Positions 10,701 to 18,839 of a stretch of 64,000 nucleotides of DNA are shown piece by piece. The notes under the pieces are model-generated. The model did not search any database. It saw only the letters and a list, made by a program, of their open reading frames with translations, and was not told the DNA's origin. How positions within the stretch are numbered: position 1 is the first letter of the stretch; every line of letters begins with the position of its first letter. Source of the stretch: Legionella impletisoli (lineage in GTDB: Bacteria > Pseudomonadota > Gammaproteobacteria > Legionellales > Legionellaceae); NCBI RefSeq assembly GCF_900639875.1, contig NZ_CAAAIA010000005.1, positions 2,501-66,500 on the forward strand. Direction: 5' to 3'. Position numbers and translations under genes: made by a program.

Positions 10701-12219
10701 TAAACACCTTGAAGCCATTCGAGAGCAAACGAAGATAACGAGCTTACCCCTTAATTTCATGGTCGCACCGGAACAGGTGATTGACTACAGCGAGGTCGAT
10801 GCCACCATTTATCGCGATGAAGCGTTCATTAAGCGCCAGTTTCAAGACGATGAATCCCAGCATACATTACCTTTTGTCCAAGAACCTTCATTCAATGGCG
10901 AGGGGGTTTGTGAATGGGTCGTTCATTTCGAAAACAACTTAAATCGCGCAGCCGGTTTTGATGGCGTAGATTATCAGAAATTCACGCGCTGCTTATTCAT
11001 CATTTGGCCAGGAAATCCTGATTCGCCTATGGATTATATTCATGCGGTTTACGAATCGGCCCGTATGGGCCCTATTGTGGCCAAGGTGTTTAAATCACTT
11101 AAAACGCATATCGAAGGTTTGAAGTTACATGTCATCGCCCATTCTCAAGGCAATGGGGTGTTATTGCATGCTCTCGAACACTTAGGAGAAACCGGACATC
11201 CAGGGGTTGATCATGCGATATTTTGGCAAGCAGCCATTCCAAATGACGCGTTATCCGATAGAGGGGTTGGTAATGCGCCTCCTAATCGTGAAGCCATCGC
11301 CAAAGCTCAGGAAAAAAATCTCTGGTATTGCCCTTACGCGCATCAAGGTGCCTCGTTGATTACGGTGTTGCATTCTCAAAATGATAATATCCTTGGGCCA
11401 TTATTACGACAAGAAGAACAACCCAAAGGGATCTCTTTAAAAGAAGTTTGGGGGCGCAAACCTAAAAAAGAACTTCAATTTGCCCTACTTATCGAAGCAC
11501 TTGGTTTAAAAAGCCTTTATTTGGTTGCCATCTGGTTAGATACCCCAGTCTCTTCTTTATTTGACCAACAGTTAATTCATCATTACTGGAATCGATGGCG
11601 AGCAAAAAACCCCCAATTCAAAGTCCGGCCCGAGGGGCCATGGATGATGTGCGCAGCAACTCTAGAGGAACAGTACCAGTTGCTCAAGTTACACCAAGCT
11701 GATGTATTAAGTCATGCTTATCGAAAGCTCGTGAAAGAAGGAATAACCAAAGTCCACGCCCTGCTCAAAGAGCGTTTTGGCTCGCTTTCTGTCTTAGAAC
11801 GAAGCGGGTATGTTCTTATCTCAGGATTAGATGCCTATAAACCTTTGTATAACGCTTTATTTGAACTCGTAAACCGATACGATAAACAATTAGACACAGA
11901 ACCGAGTTTTCTCGATCGCATCACACGATGTCTAGAAACGCATCATGAACCGTTTAAGCATCTGTTTACTTTATTTCAAACCTCCGTTTTATTGACTGGT
12001 GTGGGGACAAAACCCGCTTTGGGGTATGAGGGGCCGGATTTTGCAGATAAATTTATTGATCAGCTAAAGCAGAATAAAAAATTAAAACATCAAGATACAA
12101 CTAAATGGTTATGGCATCATTCCGATATGAAAATACCAAGTAACAAGGTTATAAAAAACATTTATAAAAAATGGATAATTAATTCGAAAAAAGGAATTCA
12201 AGCTTTTGGAACCTATTAA
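7729..12219 (+). CDS. vgrG: VgrG spike fused to C-terminal alpha/beta-hydrolase (T6SS cargo effector)
   Basis: A 1496-residue protein. Residues 1 to about 660 are a VgrG: N-terminal gp27-like part (KIGSYRHSILSFSGKEAM), gp5/OB part (LRLVPYGGKGATHPIGMHFPLQRQAEVLVMYL, shown here as a long family signature in two pieces: LRLVPYGGKG and GMHFPLQRQAEVLV) and a beta-helical spike. A proline-rich junction (PPLITPPLPNPP) leads into a beta-rich linker and then a hydrolase with HGYN at residues 981-984, the nucleophile in AHSQG (Ser1139), a candidate acid in SQNDNILG (Asp1219) and a candidate histidine in HHSDMKIPS (about His1464). This fits a lipase/esterase-like effector of the DUF900 type carried on the spike tip. 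The 3' end overlaps the next gene by 14 nt. Substrate is unknown; T6SS use is inferred, since no T6SS core genes are in the window. Confidence 0.9.
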   Translation: MKPTAGAGLSASLKIGSYRHSILSFSGKEAMNEPYSFKLRLESNTLLTAEAVLGQGCQLELAYQKLDPSETDWPTFRIIPGIITKHLVLNPYQDSFLVEIEIRARLYLLTLSGCPRVYLDQTAKDIATLILLQHGYQASLLQFHDNNQKNHLRIYPHWVQAEGESDLAFLERVLAREGISYAWSNVQTEQEQLDFYDCWYLHPGSSSCFTLAETDGLTSLRMDALYHLRLCQTPTSVRVEYRDVDYQNPDKILKAKAGTGHHRVNVLGYGAESLDHLQEAALHHLERITMNETTFTAKTLNPAILCGQVFSIKHLPNWIKENAFLLLSVEHTFEEGFYSNQLTFIPKHTQIRPNVKRQNAGQIIHTAVIHSEDDAPGLDSIGQYHYYTHVHEANTPTKPIQKALRLVPYGGKGATHPIGMHFPLQRQAEVLVMYLHNDFNQPILQNSPSNGLNHAPVTSDNAWSTIIKTAWGQYLEFVDQIGQERITLANAARRNRLSFNTQRDKQHILLACDRGSISLEAKTQQTIQSQEMTATIGKELVIQTNQKAHFTANDIHLQAESYQLSCQTLSFESKRHLELSGQTMQLMSEGDITLNASGDRFQFNLPNGDLVLEADEIALKARGALYLTTPTAGITLSNAGIIMHGNGIQFSGTPVFNAPIADTSTQVPPLITPPLPNPPILKPVRQFTFQKAKVIYPPNWEKPFYQSDETAYIEVDVKGFTGDESIKATIVSYHHSDSLKPLPLNPKLVAIKSKEVDTIQYSLGDKALYPFEEQFRETPGTATLKIPYPLNNLLAQSQTKASKPYYVRIDVGDVQGQFYSNALVLLNQATLTIIHDKKRPYHEKHAILTVFRSLPGCVKAHPQCPLLGESRFYTDPTEVDRLPIGTQNSVKLKEKGRYQELLSQDFTMPLPEQRFEVSERSNADTTLVRLMPPMIIDLRDATLQGNEVVFHSESPNARVDLTEEEINYIKANGNNLTVFIHGYNVEFGRFSKHLEAIREQTKITSLPLNFMVAPEQVIDYSEVDATIYRDEAFIKRQFQDDESQHTLPFVQEPSFNGEGVCEWVVHFENNLNRAAGFDGVDYQKFTRCLFIIWPGNPDSPMDYIHAVYESARMGPIVAKVFKSLKTHIEGLKLHVIAHSQGNGVLLHALEHLGETGHPGVDHAIFWQAAIPNDALSDRGVGNAPPNREAIAKAQEKNLWYCPYAHQGASLITVLHSQNDNILGPLLRQEEQPKGISLKEVWGRKPKKELQFALLIEALGLKSLYLVAIWLDTPVSSLFDQQLIHHYWNRWRAKNPQFKVRPEGPWMMCAATLEEQYQLLKLHQADVLSHAYRKLVKEGITKVHALLKERFGSLSVLERSGYVLISGLDAYKPLYNALFELVNRYDKQLDTEPSFLDRITRCLETHHEPFKHLFTLFQTSVLLTGVGTKPALGYEGPDFADKFIDQLKQNKKLKHQDTTKWLWHHSDMKIPSNKVIKNIYKKWIINSKKGIQAFGTY

Positions 12220-13519
12220 CGCTAAGCGACCCGATCGCATTACAATAAAATTAGCCTCTGTTTTCATTTTTATACTGTGTGTCTTTTTATGGAATATATT
12301 TTTTGAGGGTAAATCCACGTACAGCGGCACCACCATGCTCTCCGTCTCGTCCGATGGCCGCTACGTAATTTCGGCGCATTACGGCCGTTATTTGATTCTT
12401 TGGGACATTGCAACGCAAACGAAAACCATTCTTAATCGCAAGTGTAATATTTATAGTCCCTTTTTTATTCCAGAAAGCCACCAATTTATATGGCAAAACG
12501 CCAAAACGAATGATGTGGTGTTGCAAGATGTGCAGGGCCATGTGATTAAAACCTTTAACCCTGGGTTTCAAGTCTATGGTCATTTGATAAATCATGCACT
12601 CACTCATTACGTGGCTTCTACAATCAACTGGGAATTACATCATTTTAACCAGGGAAAAGAGCGAATCATTCGGCCGGATACCGACGGAGAAACGGCAACA
12701 GCGCAACTGTTAAGATTATCTTTAGTTGAACCCTATTTTTTAAGCTCAGGGAACGGTGACGAGGATAGCGCCTATCCAATTAATATTGGAACTATGCAAA
12801 GCGATGTTAAACCCGACATACCTAAGTCCATTGATTACTCATTATTGGATGGTGTGGTGTTATGGGATTTAGAAACGGGCAAACCAATTAAAAAATTTGT
12901 AGGAAACTCTGGTAAAACCTTATCGACCATTAGCCCTAATAGACAATATATTATTGCAGTAGATGAAAGCATTTTTACCAACCTTTGGGACAGCAAAACC
13001 GGAAAACGATTATTCAATTTAGAAGATCCAGTGAATCCCAATATGCAATGCTGGGGAAATCAACAATGTCTGAAAGAATTGGCTGAGGACATTAAAAACA
13101 GTAAACCACTGCCTAAAGACTTTTACTCCCACCCCTGGGCCAATGGTCCACGTTCAGTGGCTGTGAAATTCATCGATGAGCAAGGGCACTTCATCCGTTT
13201 TATTAATTCGGTGAACTATGGGATCCTTTATCACGTTTCGTCGCCTAAGATTTTAGAGTTTTTGGATTTCGGCAAAAACCCACAGCCTCATACCTTCAGC
13301 GTGTTTGAAAACGCCAATACTATTGCCACAGCGCCCAAGGCCAATATTTTAGTCATGGGGCAAACCACGGTGGGAGACGGGGATAATATTGGGAATGGCT
13401 CGGGCATTATTGTTTATCGCTTTGATGAACAAACGAAGCGACTGATTCGCCTTTGGGCGCCTGATGGGCCAAAGGATCATTGGCGGGTGGTAAACCCTGA
13501 GAATGATTATGAGGGGTAA
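12206..13519 (+). CDS. Membrane-anchored WD40-like beta-propeller, candidate immunity protein
   Basis: A 437-residue protein. Residues about 12-33 (KLASVFIFILCVFLWNIFF) form a single membrane anchor, placing the rest in the periplasm. The remainder has propeller-type repeats, for example SVSSDGRYVISAHYGRYLILW and GVVLWDLETGKPIKKF, then STISPNRQYIIAVDE before NLWDSKTGKRLF. The start is a TTG with AAGGA about 10 nt upstream; it is the only start that keeps the anchor, and it overlaps the VgrG-hydrolase stop by 14 nt. Tight translational coupling plus periplasmic location is what a cognate immunity protein for a lipase effector would show. This role is inference; I cannot name a family beyond WD40-like. 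Confidence 0.8.
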   Translation: MEPINAKRPDRITIKLASVFIFILCVFLWNIFFEGKSTYSGTTMLSVSSDGRYVISAHYGRYLILWDIATQTKTILNRKCNIYSPFFIPESHQFIWQNAKTNDVVLQDVQGHVIKTFNPGFQVYGHLINHALTHYVASTINWELHHFNQGKERIIRPDTDGETATAQLLRLSLVEPYFLSSGNGDEDSAYPINIGTMQSDVKPDIPKSIDYSLLDGVVLWDLETGKPIKKFVGNSGKTLSTISPNRQYIIAVDESIFTNLWDSKTGKRLFNLEDPVNPNMQCWGNQQCLKELAEDIKNSKPLPKDFYSHPWANGPRSVAVKFIDEQGHFIRFINSVNYGILYHVSSPKILEFLDFGKNPQPHTFSVFENANTIATAPKANILVMGQTTVGDGDNIGNGSGIIVYRFDEQTKRLIRLWAPDGPKDHWRVVNPENDYEG

Positions 13520-13534
13520 AGGCTATAAAAAATA

Positions 13535-13560
13535 ACCCCTGCGATGATGATCGCAGGGGT
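13535..13560 (-). terminator. Rho-independent terminator
   Basis: A perfect 11-bp stem (ACCCCTGCGAT / ATCGCAGGGGT) around GATG. Read on the minus strand it is followed by TTATTTTTT, so it ends transcription of the minus gene at 13595. On the plus strand there is no U-tract, but the stem may also limit read-through from the propeller gene ending at 13519. Confidence 0.85.
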
Positions 13561-13594
13561 CTGGCATGTCTCGTATTACACCCTTTGAATTAAG

Positions 13595-14407
13595 CTAATT
13601 GCGCGGCCCTTCTTCCTTAGAAACTTCTTCTTGGACCGTGTGTTCTGCACGAATCGATTTTTCAAAAACATGAACCGCTTTCAACGCTTCTGAGGCTTCT
13701 GGCTTGAAAAAGGCGTGTACTTTTCCAAACGTCACCATCTTAAGCAATGCATTGCCGACTTCTTTTAAGAAATTAACAAACAACACACCCAATCTTGGTT
13801 CTTGTGCTAAAACATCCCTTTTATCTGCAACGGCTTTTTGACAAGCATCGATAAATTCTGCTTCGTCCATTAAACCCGTTTTAAAATTTTCAATGTGTTG
13901 TTCCAGTGCGCTGGTTAGCGCAAGCACCGCCGGCTCAAAACTTGCTTTATAAGTATGTTTGGCAAATAAACTTCCTAATTTACGATTTAGTTCGTTATAT
14001 GCATGTTCAATTTTAGTCACAGCATGATCAAACGCGTCTATTCTTCGTTGGCGATTCATTTCAGTTTGCTTAGAAGCTTCCCTATTTAGAGCAATAATAC
14101 ACTCAAGATTTTCTTTCGCAAGTTTAACCGCATGCTCTTGCGCCTCTTTTTGGGCTTCTAGTTGTGGAATAAGAACGTCTTTGATTTTATTATATAAGCA
14201 TCGGGCTCCGTATTTCGAATTATCCACTTCCAAATCCCCATGCTGATATTTGAAGCTACCCATAACCTCGAGATAATGGCTCATCGCTTCTTCTAACGTT
14301 GATATCGCACGAGCATACTGCTGCTCTTGACTCAACTGTTCAGAAATTTTGATTGATTTACGTAACTCTTTTTTGAGTGTATTCAATATTTCTAAGGATG
14401 TAGACAT
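13595..14407 (-). CDS. Coiled-coil hypothetical protein, E-rich C-terminus
   Basis: A 270-residue protein that I do not recognise. Its N-terminal two thirds are highly charged and helical (for example LKKELRKSIKISEQLSQEQ and IEHAYNELNRKLGSLF), consistent with coiled coils. The C-terminus (QEEVSKEEGPRN) has clustered glutamates of the sort described as an E-block in Dot/Icm substrates. The ATG at 14407 follows GAGGTTAATT, a good ribosome site; an upstream in-frame ATG at 14431 has none. A strong terminator follows. No membrane or secretion signal is seen. An effector role is inference. Confidence 0.75.
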   Translation of the reverse strand: MSTSLEILNTLKKELRKSIKISEQLSQEQQYARAISTLEEAMSHYLEVMGSFKYQHGDLEVDNSKYGARCLYNKIKDVLIPQLEAQKEAQEHAVKLAKENLECIIALNREASKQTEMNRQRRIDAFDHAVTKIEHAYNELNRKLGSLFAKHTYKASFEPAVLALTSALEQHIENFKTGLMDEAEFIDACQKAVADKRDVLAQEPRLGVLFVNFLKEVGNALLKMVTFGKVHAFFKPEASEALKAVHVFEKSIRAEHTVQEEVSKEEGPRN

Positions 14408-14584
14408 AATTAACCTCGATTGGATTTGCATTAAAACAAGTACGCTTGAGATTTATATTTAAACATAGTGATTAATTAATGTCAATTGGTTTATTTTTTG
14501 AACTCATTTTTTACCCTTGTTCCGTGGAATTTTCTCCTGCATACTGAGTGATTCTGTAGTAAGTGATAATTAAAAAGGAGTTTA

Positions 14585-16228
14585 ATGATGCGTCTTACCT
14601 CAAGCATTCTTGCACTAAGTCTTATGTCTTTAACGAAACTTGGGTTTGCAAATGAAGCAGATACCGTGCGAGTCATTGTCAAATACAAAAACCCCAAGGC
14701 TGCATTAGCCGTTGTTAAAAAACCGATACGACAAGCCGCCACACTACCGATTACTGAAGCTCAACCAATGGCCGGTGGCGCTTATGTTTTAACCCTAGAC
14801 GCTAAGCCTTTAAAAAAATTAGGCATCGTACAAGCTCAAAATGCAACCACGTGGGCTATAAAACGCCTGCAACAAGATCCAAATGTTCTTTATGCCGTGG
14901 AAGATCGCAAAGGCTATTTCAAACCCCTGCCGCCTCTTTCTGAAGATCCTATCGCACCACGTTTATCCCATGAAATCCAATGGGATGAATTTGCTCGCCC
15001 AGGAGGAATTATGTTGGAATCTGCTCCTGGCAAATACGATGGCGCCTGGTCTTATACGACTGGTGACTCATCGCCCTCAGTGGTGGTTGCCGTATTAGAT
15101 ACAGGCGTCGAAGATCACCCAAGCTTAACGGATAATTTATTAAAAACGTCAAAAGGAAAAATTTTTGGCTGGAATTTTGCCGGAAATAATGATGACCTAT
15201 CCGATGAAACGGAATCCTACCATGGAACCCACGTATCCGGAACCATTGCAGGCTATGGCGATACCATCAAAGGGATGGGTGAGCATTTAAAAATTCTAAC
15301 GGTGAAAATTCCCGATGAATCGGGGATGTTTTATGAAAGCGCTGTGGTGAATGCGATGCGTTGGGCCGTAGGGGATCACATCCCAGGAGTGCCTGATAAT
15401 CCTTATCCTGCAAACGTGTTAAATATGAGCTTTGGGGTAGATGAGCGGCCAGGCAAAGAAGTCGATCATTGCGATGAAGCCTTACAAGAGGCCATCTTTT
15501 ACGTTCGAAAACAAGGTGCTGTGCTAGTCGCTGCAGCAGGAAACGATAACCGCTGGGAACATTTCAATGCGCCTGCGGTGTGTAATGGTACCATCAAAGT
15601 GGCCGCAACTGGCCCTGAAGGTCTACGAGCCTATTATTCAAACTTTGGCCCCTCAGTAACTTTAGCCGCACCAGGAGGCGATTTAAGCAGCCGTCATCAG
15701 GAAGATGGCATTCTCTCAACGGTTAAACCAGGAGCGGGATATAAAGGCTCGGGTTTTGATTTCTATCAAGGAACCAGCATGGCCTCCCCTCATGTAGCTG
15801 GAGTAGCGGGTTTAATTTATGCAGTCAGCAATGATCATATTTCCCCACAGCGCGTGGAGCAAATCCTTTATGCCACCACGCATGAATTTGGCGAATCCAA
15901 AGATCCCAAGCGCTCTTGTGTCGGTGAAGTTCCTTGTGGACATGGCATTCTAGACGCTGAATATGCAGTAAAAGCCGCTTACATGCACTACGATGAGTTA
16001 TTATCCGCCCCAAGTCTAAAGAAAATGGACTCTTTGACCACGCCTAGTCCGTGGATTCTTTTAAGCAACATCAAAACATTAGGTCCTGCCTCGTCATTTC
16101 CTTATGTCAAACAAGATAAAGACGGCAAGATCTACGCATTTTCTGGATATCAAACCTTTCAATTAGATGAGAATGCTTATCAATACTGTGAAGTAATTGG
16201 TTATGATGGCGTGGGGTGTTATCGCTAA
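14585..16228 (+). CDS. Secreted subtilisin-like serine protease (S8)
   Basis: A 547-residue extracellular or periplasmic protease. It has a signal peptide (SSILALSLMSLTKLGFA), an inhibitor-I9-like propeptide (DTVRVIVKYKNPKAAL; QDPNVLYAVEDRKGYF), and an S8 catalytic domain with all three triad motifs: Asp in VVAVLDTGVEDHPSL, His in YHGTHVSGTIAG and Ser in GTSMASPHVAGVAG. The oxyanion region AAAGNDNRWEHFNAPA is present too. About 90 residues follow the catalytic domain and include the cysteine-bearing end YQYCEVIGYDGVGCYR. A GGAG lies 8 nt before the ATG pair at 14585/14588. It stands alone between a divergent orphan and a MITE-like element. Confidence 0.93.
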   Translation: MMRLTSSILALSLMSLTKLGFANEADTVRVIVKYKNPKAALAVVKKPIRQAATLPITEAQPMAGGAYVLTLDAKPLKKLGIVQAQNATTWAIKRLQQDPNVLYAVEDRKGYFKPLPPLSEDPIAPRLSHEIQWDEFARPGGIMLESAPGKYDGAWSYTTGDSSPSVVVAVLDTGVEDHPSLTDNLLKTSKGKIFGWNFAGNNDDLSDETESYHGTHVSGTIAGYGDTIKGMGEHLKILTVKIPDESGMFYESAVVNAMRWAVGDHIPGVPDNPYPANVLNMSFGVDERPGKEVDHCDEALQEAIFYVRKQGAVLVAAAGNDNRWEHFNAPAVCNGTIKVAATGPEGLRAYYSNFGPSVTLAAPGGDLSSRHQEDGILSTVKPGAGYKGSGFDFYQGTSMASPHVAGVAGLIYAVSNDHISPQRVEQILYATTHEFGESKDPKRSCVGEVPCGHGILDAEYAVKAAYMHYDELLSAPSLKKMDSLTTPSPWILLSNIKTLGPASSFPYVKQDKDGKIYAFSGYQTFQLDENAYQYCEVIGYDGVGCYR

Positions 16229-16258
16229 AGCTTCTGCGCATCAAATATTGCGGACAGG

Positions 16259-16355
16259 AAACGCATCTAATAGCAAAAAGATCGACTGGATGCACTGTGT
16301 AAAGCAGAGCAGGTAGGCAAAAAAAGCGTGTAATGTTCAAAAACCAGATGCGTTT
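16259..16355 (+). mobile_element. MITE-like element, copy A
   Basis: About 97 bp bounded by the perfect 10-bp terminal inverted repeats AAACGCATCT and AGATGCGTTT. Internal segments AGCAGGTAGGCAAAAA and GCGTGTAATGTTCAAAA recur in copies near 23.6 kb and 44.2 kb. It has no coding capacity. It occupies the gap between the protease gene and ffh. Confidence 0.7.
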
Positions 16356-16367
16356 GACCTGTGTTGC

Positions 16368-16384
16368 GGGGCATTTCATGCCCC
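16368..16384. other. Hairpin downstream of MITE copy A
   Basis: GGGGCAT and ATGCCCC form a perfect 7-bp stem around TTC. No U-tract follows on either strand, so it is not a standard terminator. It could stop RNA decay or be part of the repeat next to it. A TATACT -10-like box for ffh follows at about 16467. Confidence 0.4.
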
Positions 16385-16525
16385 TAATTGGCTAATAATC
16401 TATACTTGTTATTAGAGCGCCCTATTACGCTTTAAAGTCGAATCGGATTTTCCAAAAAGTCTATGGTATACTTCACGCACATCCTAATTTGCGTTTTTTT
16501 TCGTCATTAGATTACGAGTGAGAAC

Positions 16526-17902
16526 ATGTTTGAAAATTTAACTGAACGCTTAACCAGAACGTTTAAAAATTTAAGCGGCCAAGGACGTTTGACCGAAGAG
16601 AATATGCAGCAAGCACTTCGTGAAGTCCGTTTGTCTTTAATTGAAGCGGATGTAGCCTTGCCGGTTATTAAAAAATTTATTGACGACGTCAAACAAAAAG
16701 CCTTAGGTCAAGAAGTCATGACCAGCTTAAAACCAGATCAAGCGCTGGTAAAAATCGTTAATGACGAGCTAACGCACGTCATGGGTGATACCAAAGCGGA
16801 TCTGAATTTTAAGACTCAACCTCCTGCTGTTTTTTTAATGGCCGGTTTACAAGGCTCGGGTAAAACAACCAGCACTGCTAAATTAGCCCGTTATCTTAAA
16901 GATACTGAGAAGAAAAAAGTAATGATGGCGAGTACGGACGTTTATCGCCCCGCAGCCATTCATCAGTTGAAATTGCTCGCCGACCAGCTTGATGTAGCCT
17001 TTTTTCCAGCCGAAACGCATGAAAACCCCGTAGAAATTGCCAAAAAAGCGCTGGAAGCTGCCAAAAAACAATATATTGACGTGCTCTTGGTTGATACCGC
17101 GGGTCGACTACACATTGATGACGAGATGATGACTGAAATCAAATCGTTGCATAAAGCGGTTAATCCCATTGAAACCCTATTCGTCGTCGACAGCATGACT
17201 GGCCAGGATGCAGCCATCACAGCGCAGGCCTTTAATGATGCCTTACCGTTAACGGGTGTTATCTTAACCAAAATTGATGGCGATGCCCGAGGCGGTGCTG
17301 CCCTATCGGTACGTTACATTACCGGCCAGCCCATTAAATTCATGGGAAGCGGTGAAAAAATTGATGCCCTAGAACCCTTTCACCCTGAGCGCGTTGCCTC
17401 TCGCATCCTAGGAATGGGCGATATTTTATCGCTCATTGAAGACGTTCAGCGCAAGACAGATAAAGCCGCCAGCGAAAAGCTAGCCAAAAAAATCAAAAAA
17501 GGGAAAAGCTTTGATTTAGAAGATTTTAAAAATCAACTGTTGCAAATGAATAACATGGGGGGCATATCCGGCTTAATGAGCAAACTCCCTGGCATGAGCC
17601 AAATGCCGCCACAAATAGCGGCTCAAGCGAATGAAAAAGCACTGGCTCAAACCATTGCCATTATTAACTCCATGACCATGAAAGAGCGACGCATCCCTAA
17701 ATTGATTGTCGGCTCTAGAAAAAAGCGGATTGCAATGGGATCGGGAACGCAAATTCAAGACGTAAACCGTTTATTAAAACAGTTTACTCAAATGCAAAAA
17801 ATGATGAAAAAATTTACAAAGCCCGGCGCCATGAAACAAATGATGCGCGGGTTAGGAAATATGCCCGGCATGAAAGGGATGTTTCCGGATGAATTTAAGT
17901 AG
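16526..17902 (+). CDS. ffh: Signal recognition particle GTPase Ffh
   Basis: The protein of the bacterial SRP, which binds signal sequences and 4.5S RNA and targets nascent membrane proteins to FtsY. At 458 residues the length is normal. An N-terminal helical bundle precedes the G domain with P-loop GLQGSGKTTSTAKL, DVYRPAAIHQL, DTAGRL and TKIDGDARGGAAL motifs. The methionine-rich M domain covers the last 130 residues (LLQMNNMGGISGLMSKLPGM; KQMMRGLGNMPGMKGMFP). A GAGTGAG site precedes the ATG and a TATACT -10-like box lies about 55 nt upstream. It is followed by the rpsP operon. Confidence 0.98.
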   Translation: MFENLTERLTRTFKNLSGQGRLTEENMQQALREVRLSLIEADVALPVIKKFIDDVKQKALGQEVMTSLKPDQALVKIVNDELTHVMGDTKADLNFKTQPPAVFLMAGLQGSGKTTSTAKLARYLKDTEKKKVMMASTDVYRPAAIHQLKLLADQLDVAFFPAETHENPVEIAKKALEAAKKQYIDVLLVDTAGRLHIDDEMMTEIKSLHKAVNPIETLFVVDSMTGQDAAITAQAFNDALPLTGVILTKIDGDARGGAALSVRYITGQPIKFMGSGEKIDALEPFHPERVASRILGMGDILSLIEDVQRKTDKAASEKLAKKIKKGKSFDLEDFKNQLLQMNNMGGISGLMSKLPGMSQMPPQIAAQANEKALAQTIAIINSMTMKERRIPKLIVGSRKKRIAMGSGTQIQDVNRLLKQFTQMQKMMKKFTKPGAMKQMMRGLGNMPGMKGMFPDEFK

Positions 17903-18064
17903 GCCGCAGAGATTTAGTAGCGCCTTTATTAAAAAGGTTTGATGCAAAAATCTACCAGGACACGAGAATTACGAAAAAAGTAATATTTACACTTCCAATA
18001 CTAAGTTAATTTTCGTACAATACACGGCATTTTTACGTAACCACTCTAAAAGCAGAGGAAAATA

Positions 18065-18325
18065 ATGGTCGTTATACGTTTATCACGAGCTGGTGCAAAA
18101 AAGCGCCCTTTTTACCACATTGTTGTAACGGACAGTCGTAGACGTCGTGACAGTAACTACATTGAGCGCATTGGTTATTACAACCCAGTTGCTCGCGGTG
18201 CCGAAGTCAAGCTTCATCTTGAGCTTGAAAAACTGGAGCAGTGGATAAAAAACGGTGCTAAGCTATCTGATCGCGTGGATTCTTTAGTCAAAGAAGCCGC
18301 TAAAGAGAGCCGTGCAGCCGCTTAA
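18065..18325 (+). CDS. rpsP: 30S ribosomal protein S16
   Basis: Small-subunit ribosomal protein, 86 residues, with the family start [20 protein letters not shown] and the [16 protein letters not shown] motif. AGAGG lies 6 nt before the ATG. A TACAAT -10-like box at about 18016 may serve the rpsP-rimM-trmD-rplS operon, although I see no good -35. The stop is one base before the rimM ATG. Confidence 0.98.
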   Translation: MVVIRLSRAGAKKRPFYHIVVTDSRRRRDSNYIERIGYYNPVARGAEVKLHLELEKLEQWIKNGAKLSDRVDSLVKEAAKESRAAA

Positions 18326-18326
18326 A

Positions 18327-18836
18327 ATGAGTCAAGCCAACGATTGGGTGATTGTTGGGCGCTTTGGGCGTCCTCACGGGATTAAAGGGCTTATTACAGT
18401 CAACTCATTTACTGAGCCTCGTGAAAATATATTACGATACACCGATTGGCACGGATTCATCAATGGACAATGGCAACCTTTACCATTAACTCAAGTTGAA
18501 ATGCAGAATAAATGCATTCTGGCGCGTGTTGAAGGGTATGCAGAGCGAGAACAAGTTGCTTCGTTAACCAACGTCGATATTGGCGTACGAAGCGAAGCCT
18601 TGCCAGTACTTCCGCCAGGAGAATATTACTGGCATCAGTTAATAGGACTTAACGTTGTTAACAGCCAAGGGCTTCATTTAGGCTTGGTGACTGAAATTAT
18701 GCCGACCGGATCGAATGATGTGTTGGTTGTGGTCGGCCAAAAACGCCACTTGATTCCGTACTTGCCAGAACGAGTCATTCTAAATGTGGATGAGCAAAAC
18801 CGCGTGATTACGGTAGAGTGGGATGAGGATTTTTAA
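18327..18836 (+). CDS. rimM: Ribosome maturation factor RimM
   Basis: Assembly factor for the 30S head that binds S19. The N-terminal RimM domain shows VGRFGRPHGIKGLITVNSFT, and the PRC-barrel part shows EYYWHQLIGLNVVN and LIPYLPERVILNVDEQNRVI. I set the start at the ATG one base after the rpsP stop, giving 169 residues; an upstream GTG at 18312 would overlap rpsP and adds no conserved sequence. The gene order rpsP-rimM-trmD-rplS is the conserved one. Confidence 0.97.
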   Translation: MSQANDWVIVGRFGRPHGIKGLITVNSFTEPRENILRYTDWHGFINGQWQPLPLTQVEMQNKCILARVEGYAEREQVASLTNVDIGVRSEALPVLPPGEYYWHQLIGLNVVNSQGLHLGLVTEIMPTGSNDVLVVVGQKRHLIPYLPERVILNVDEQNRVITVEWDEDF

Positions 18837-18839
18837 ACG

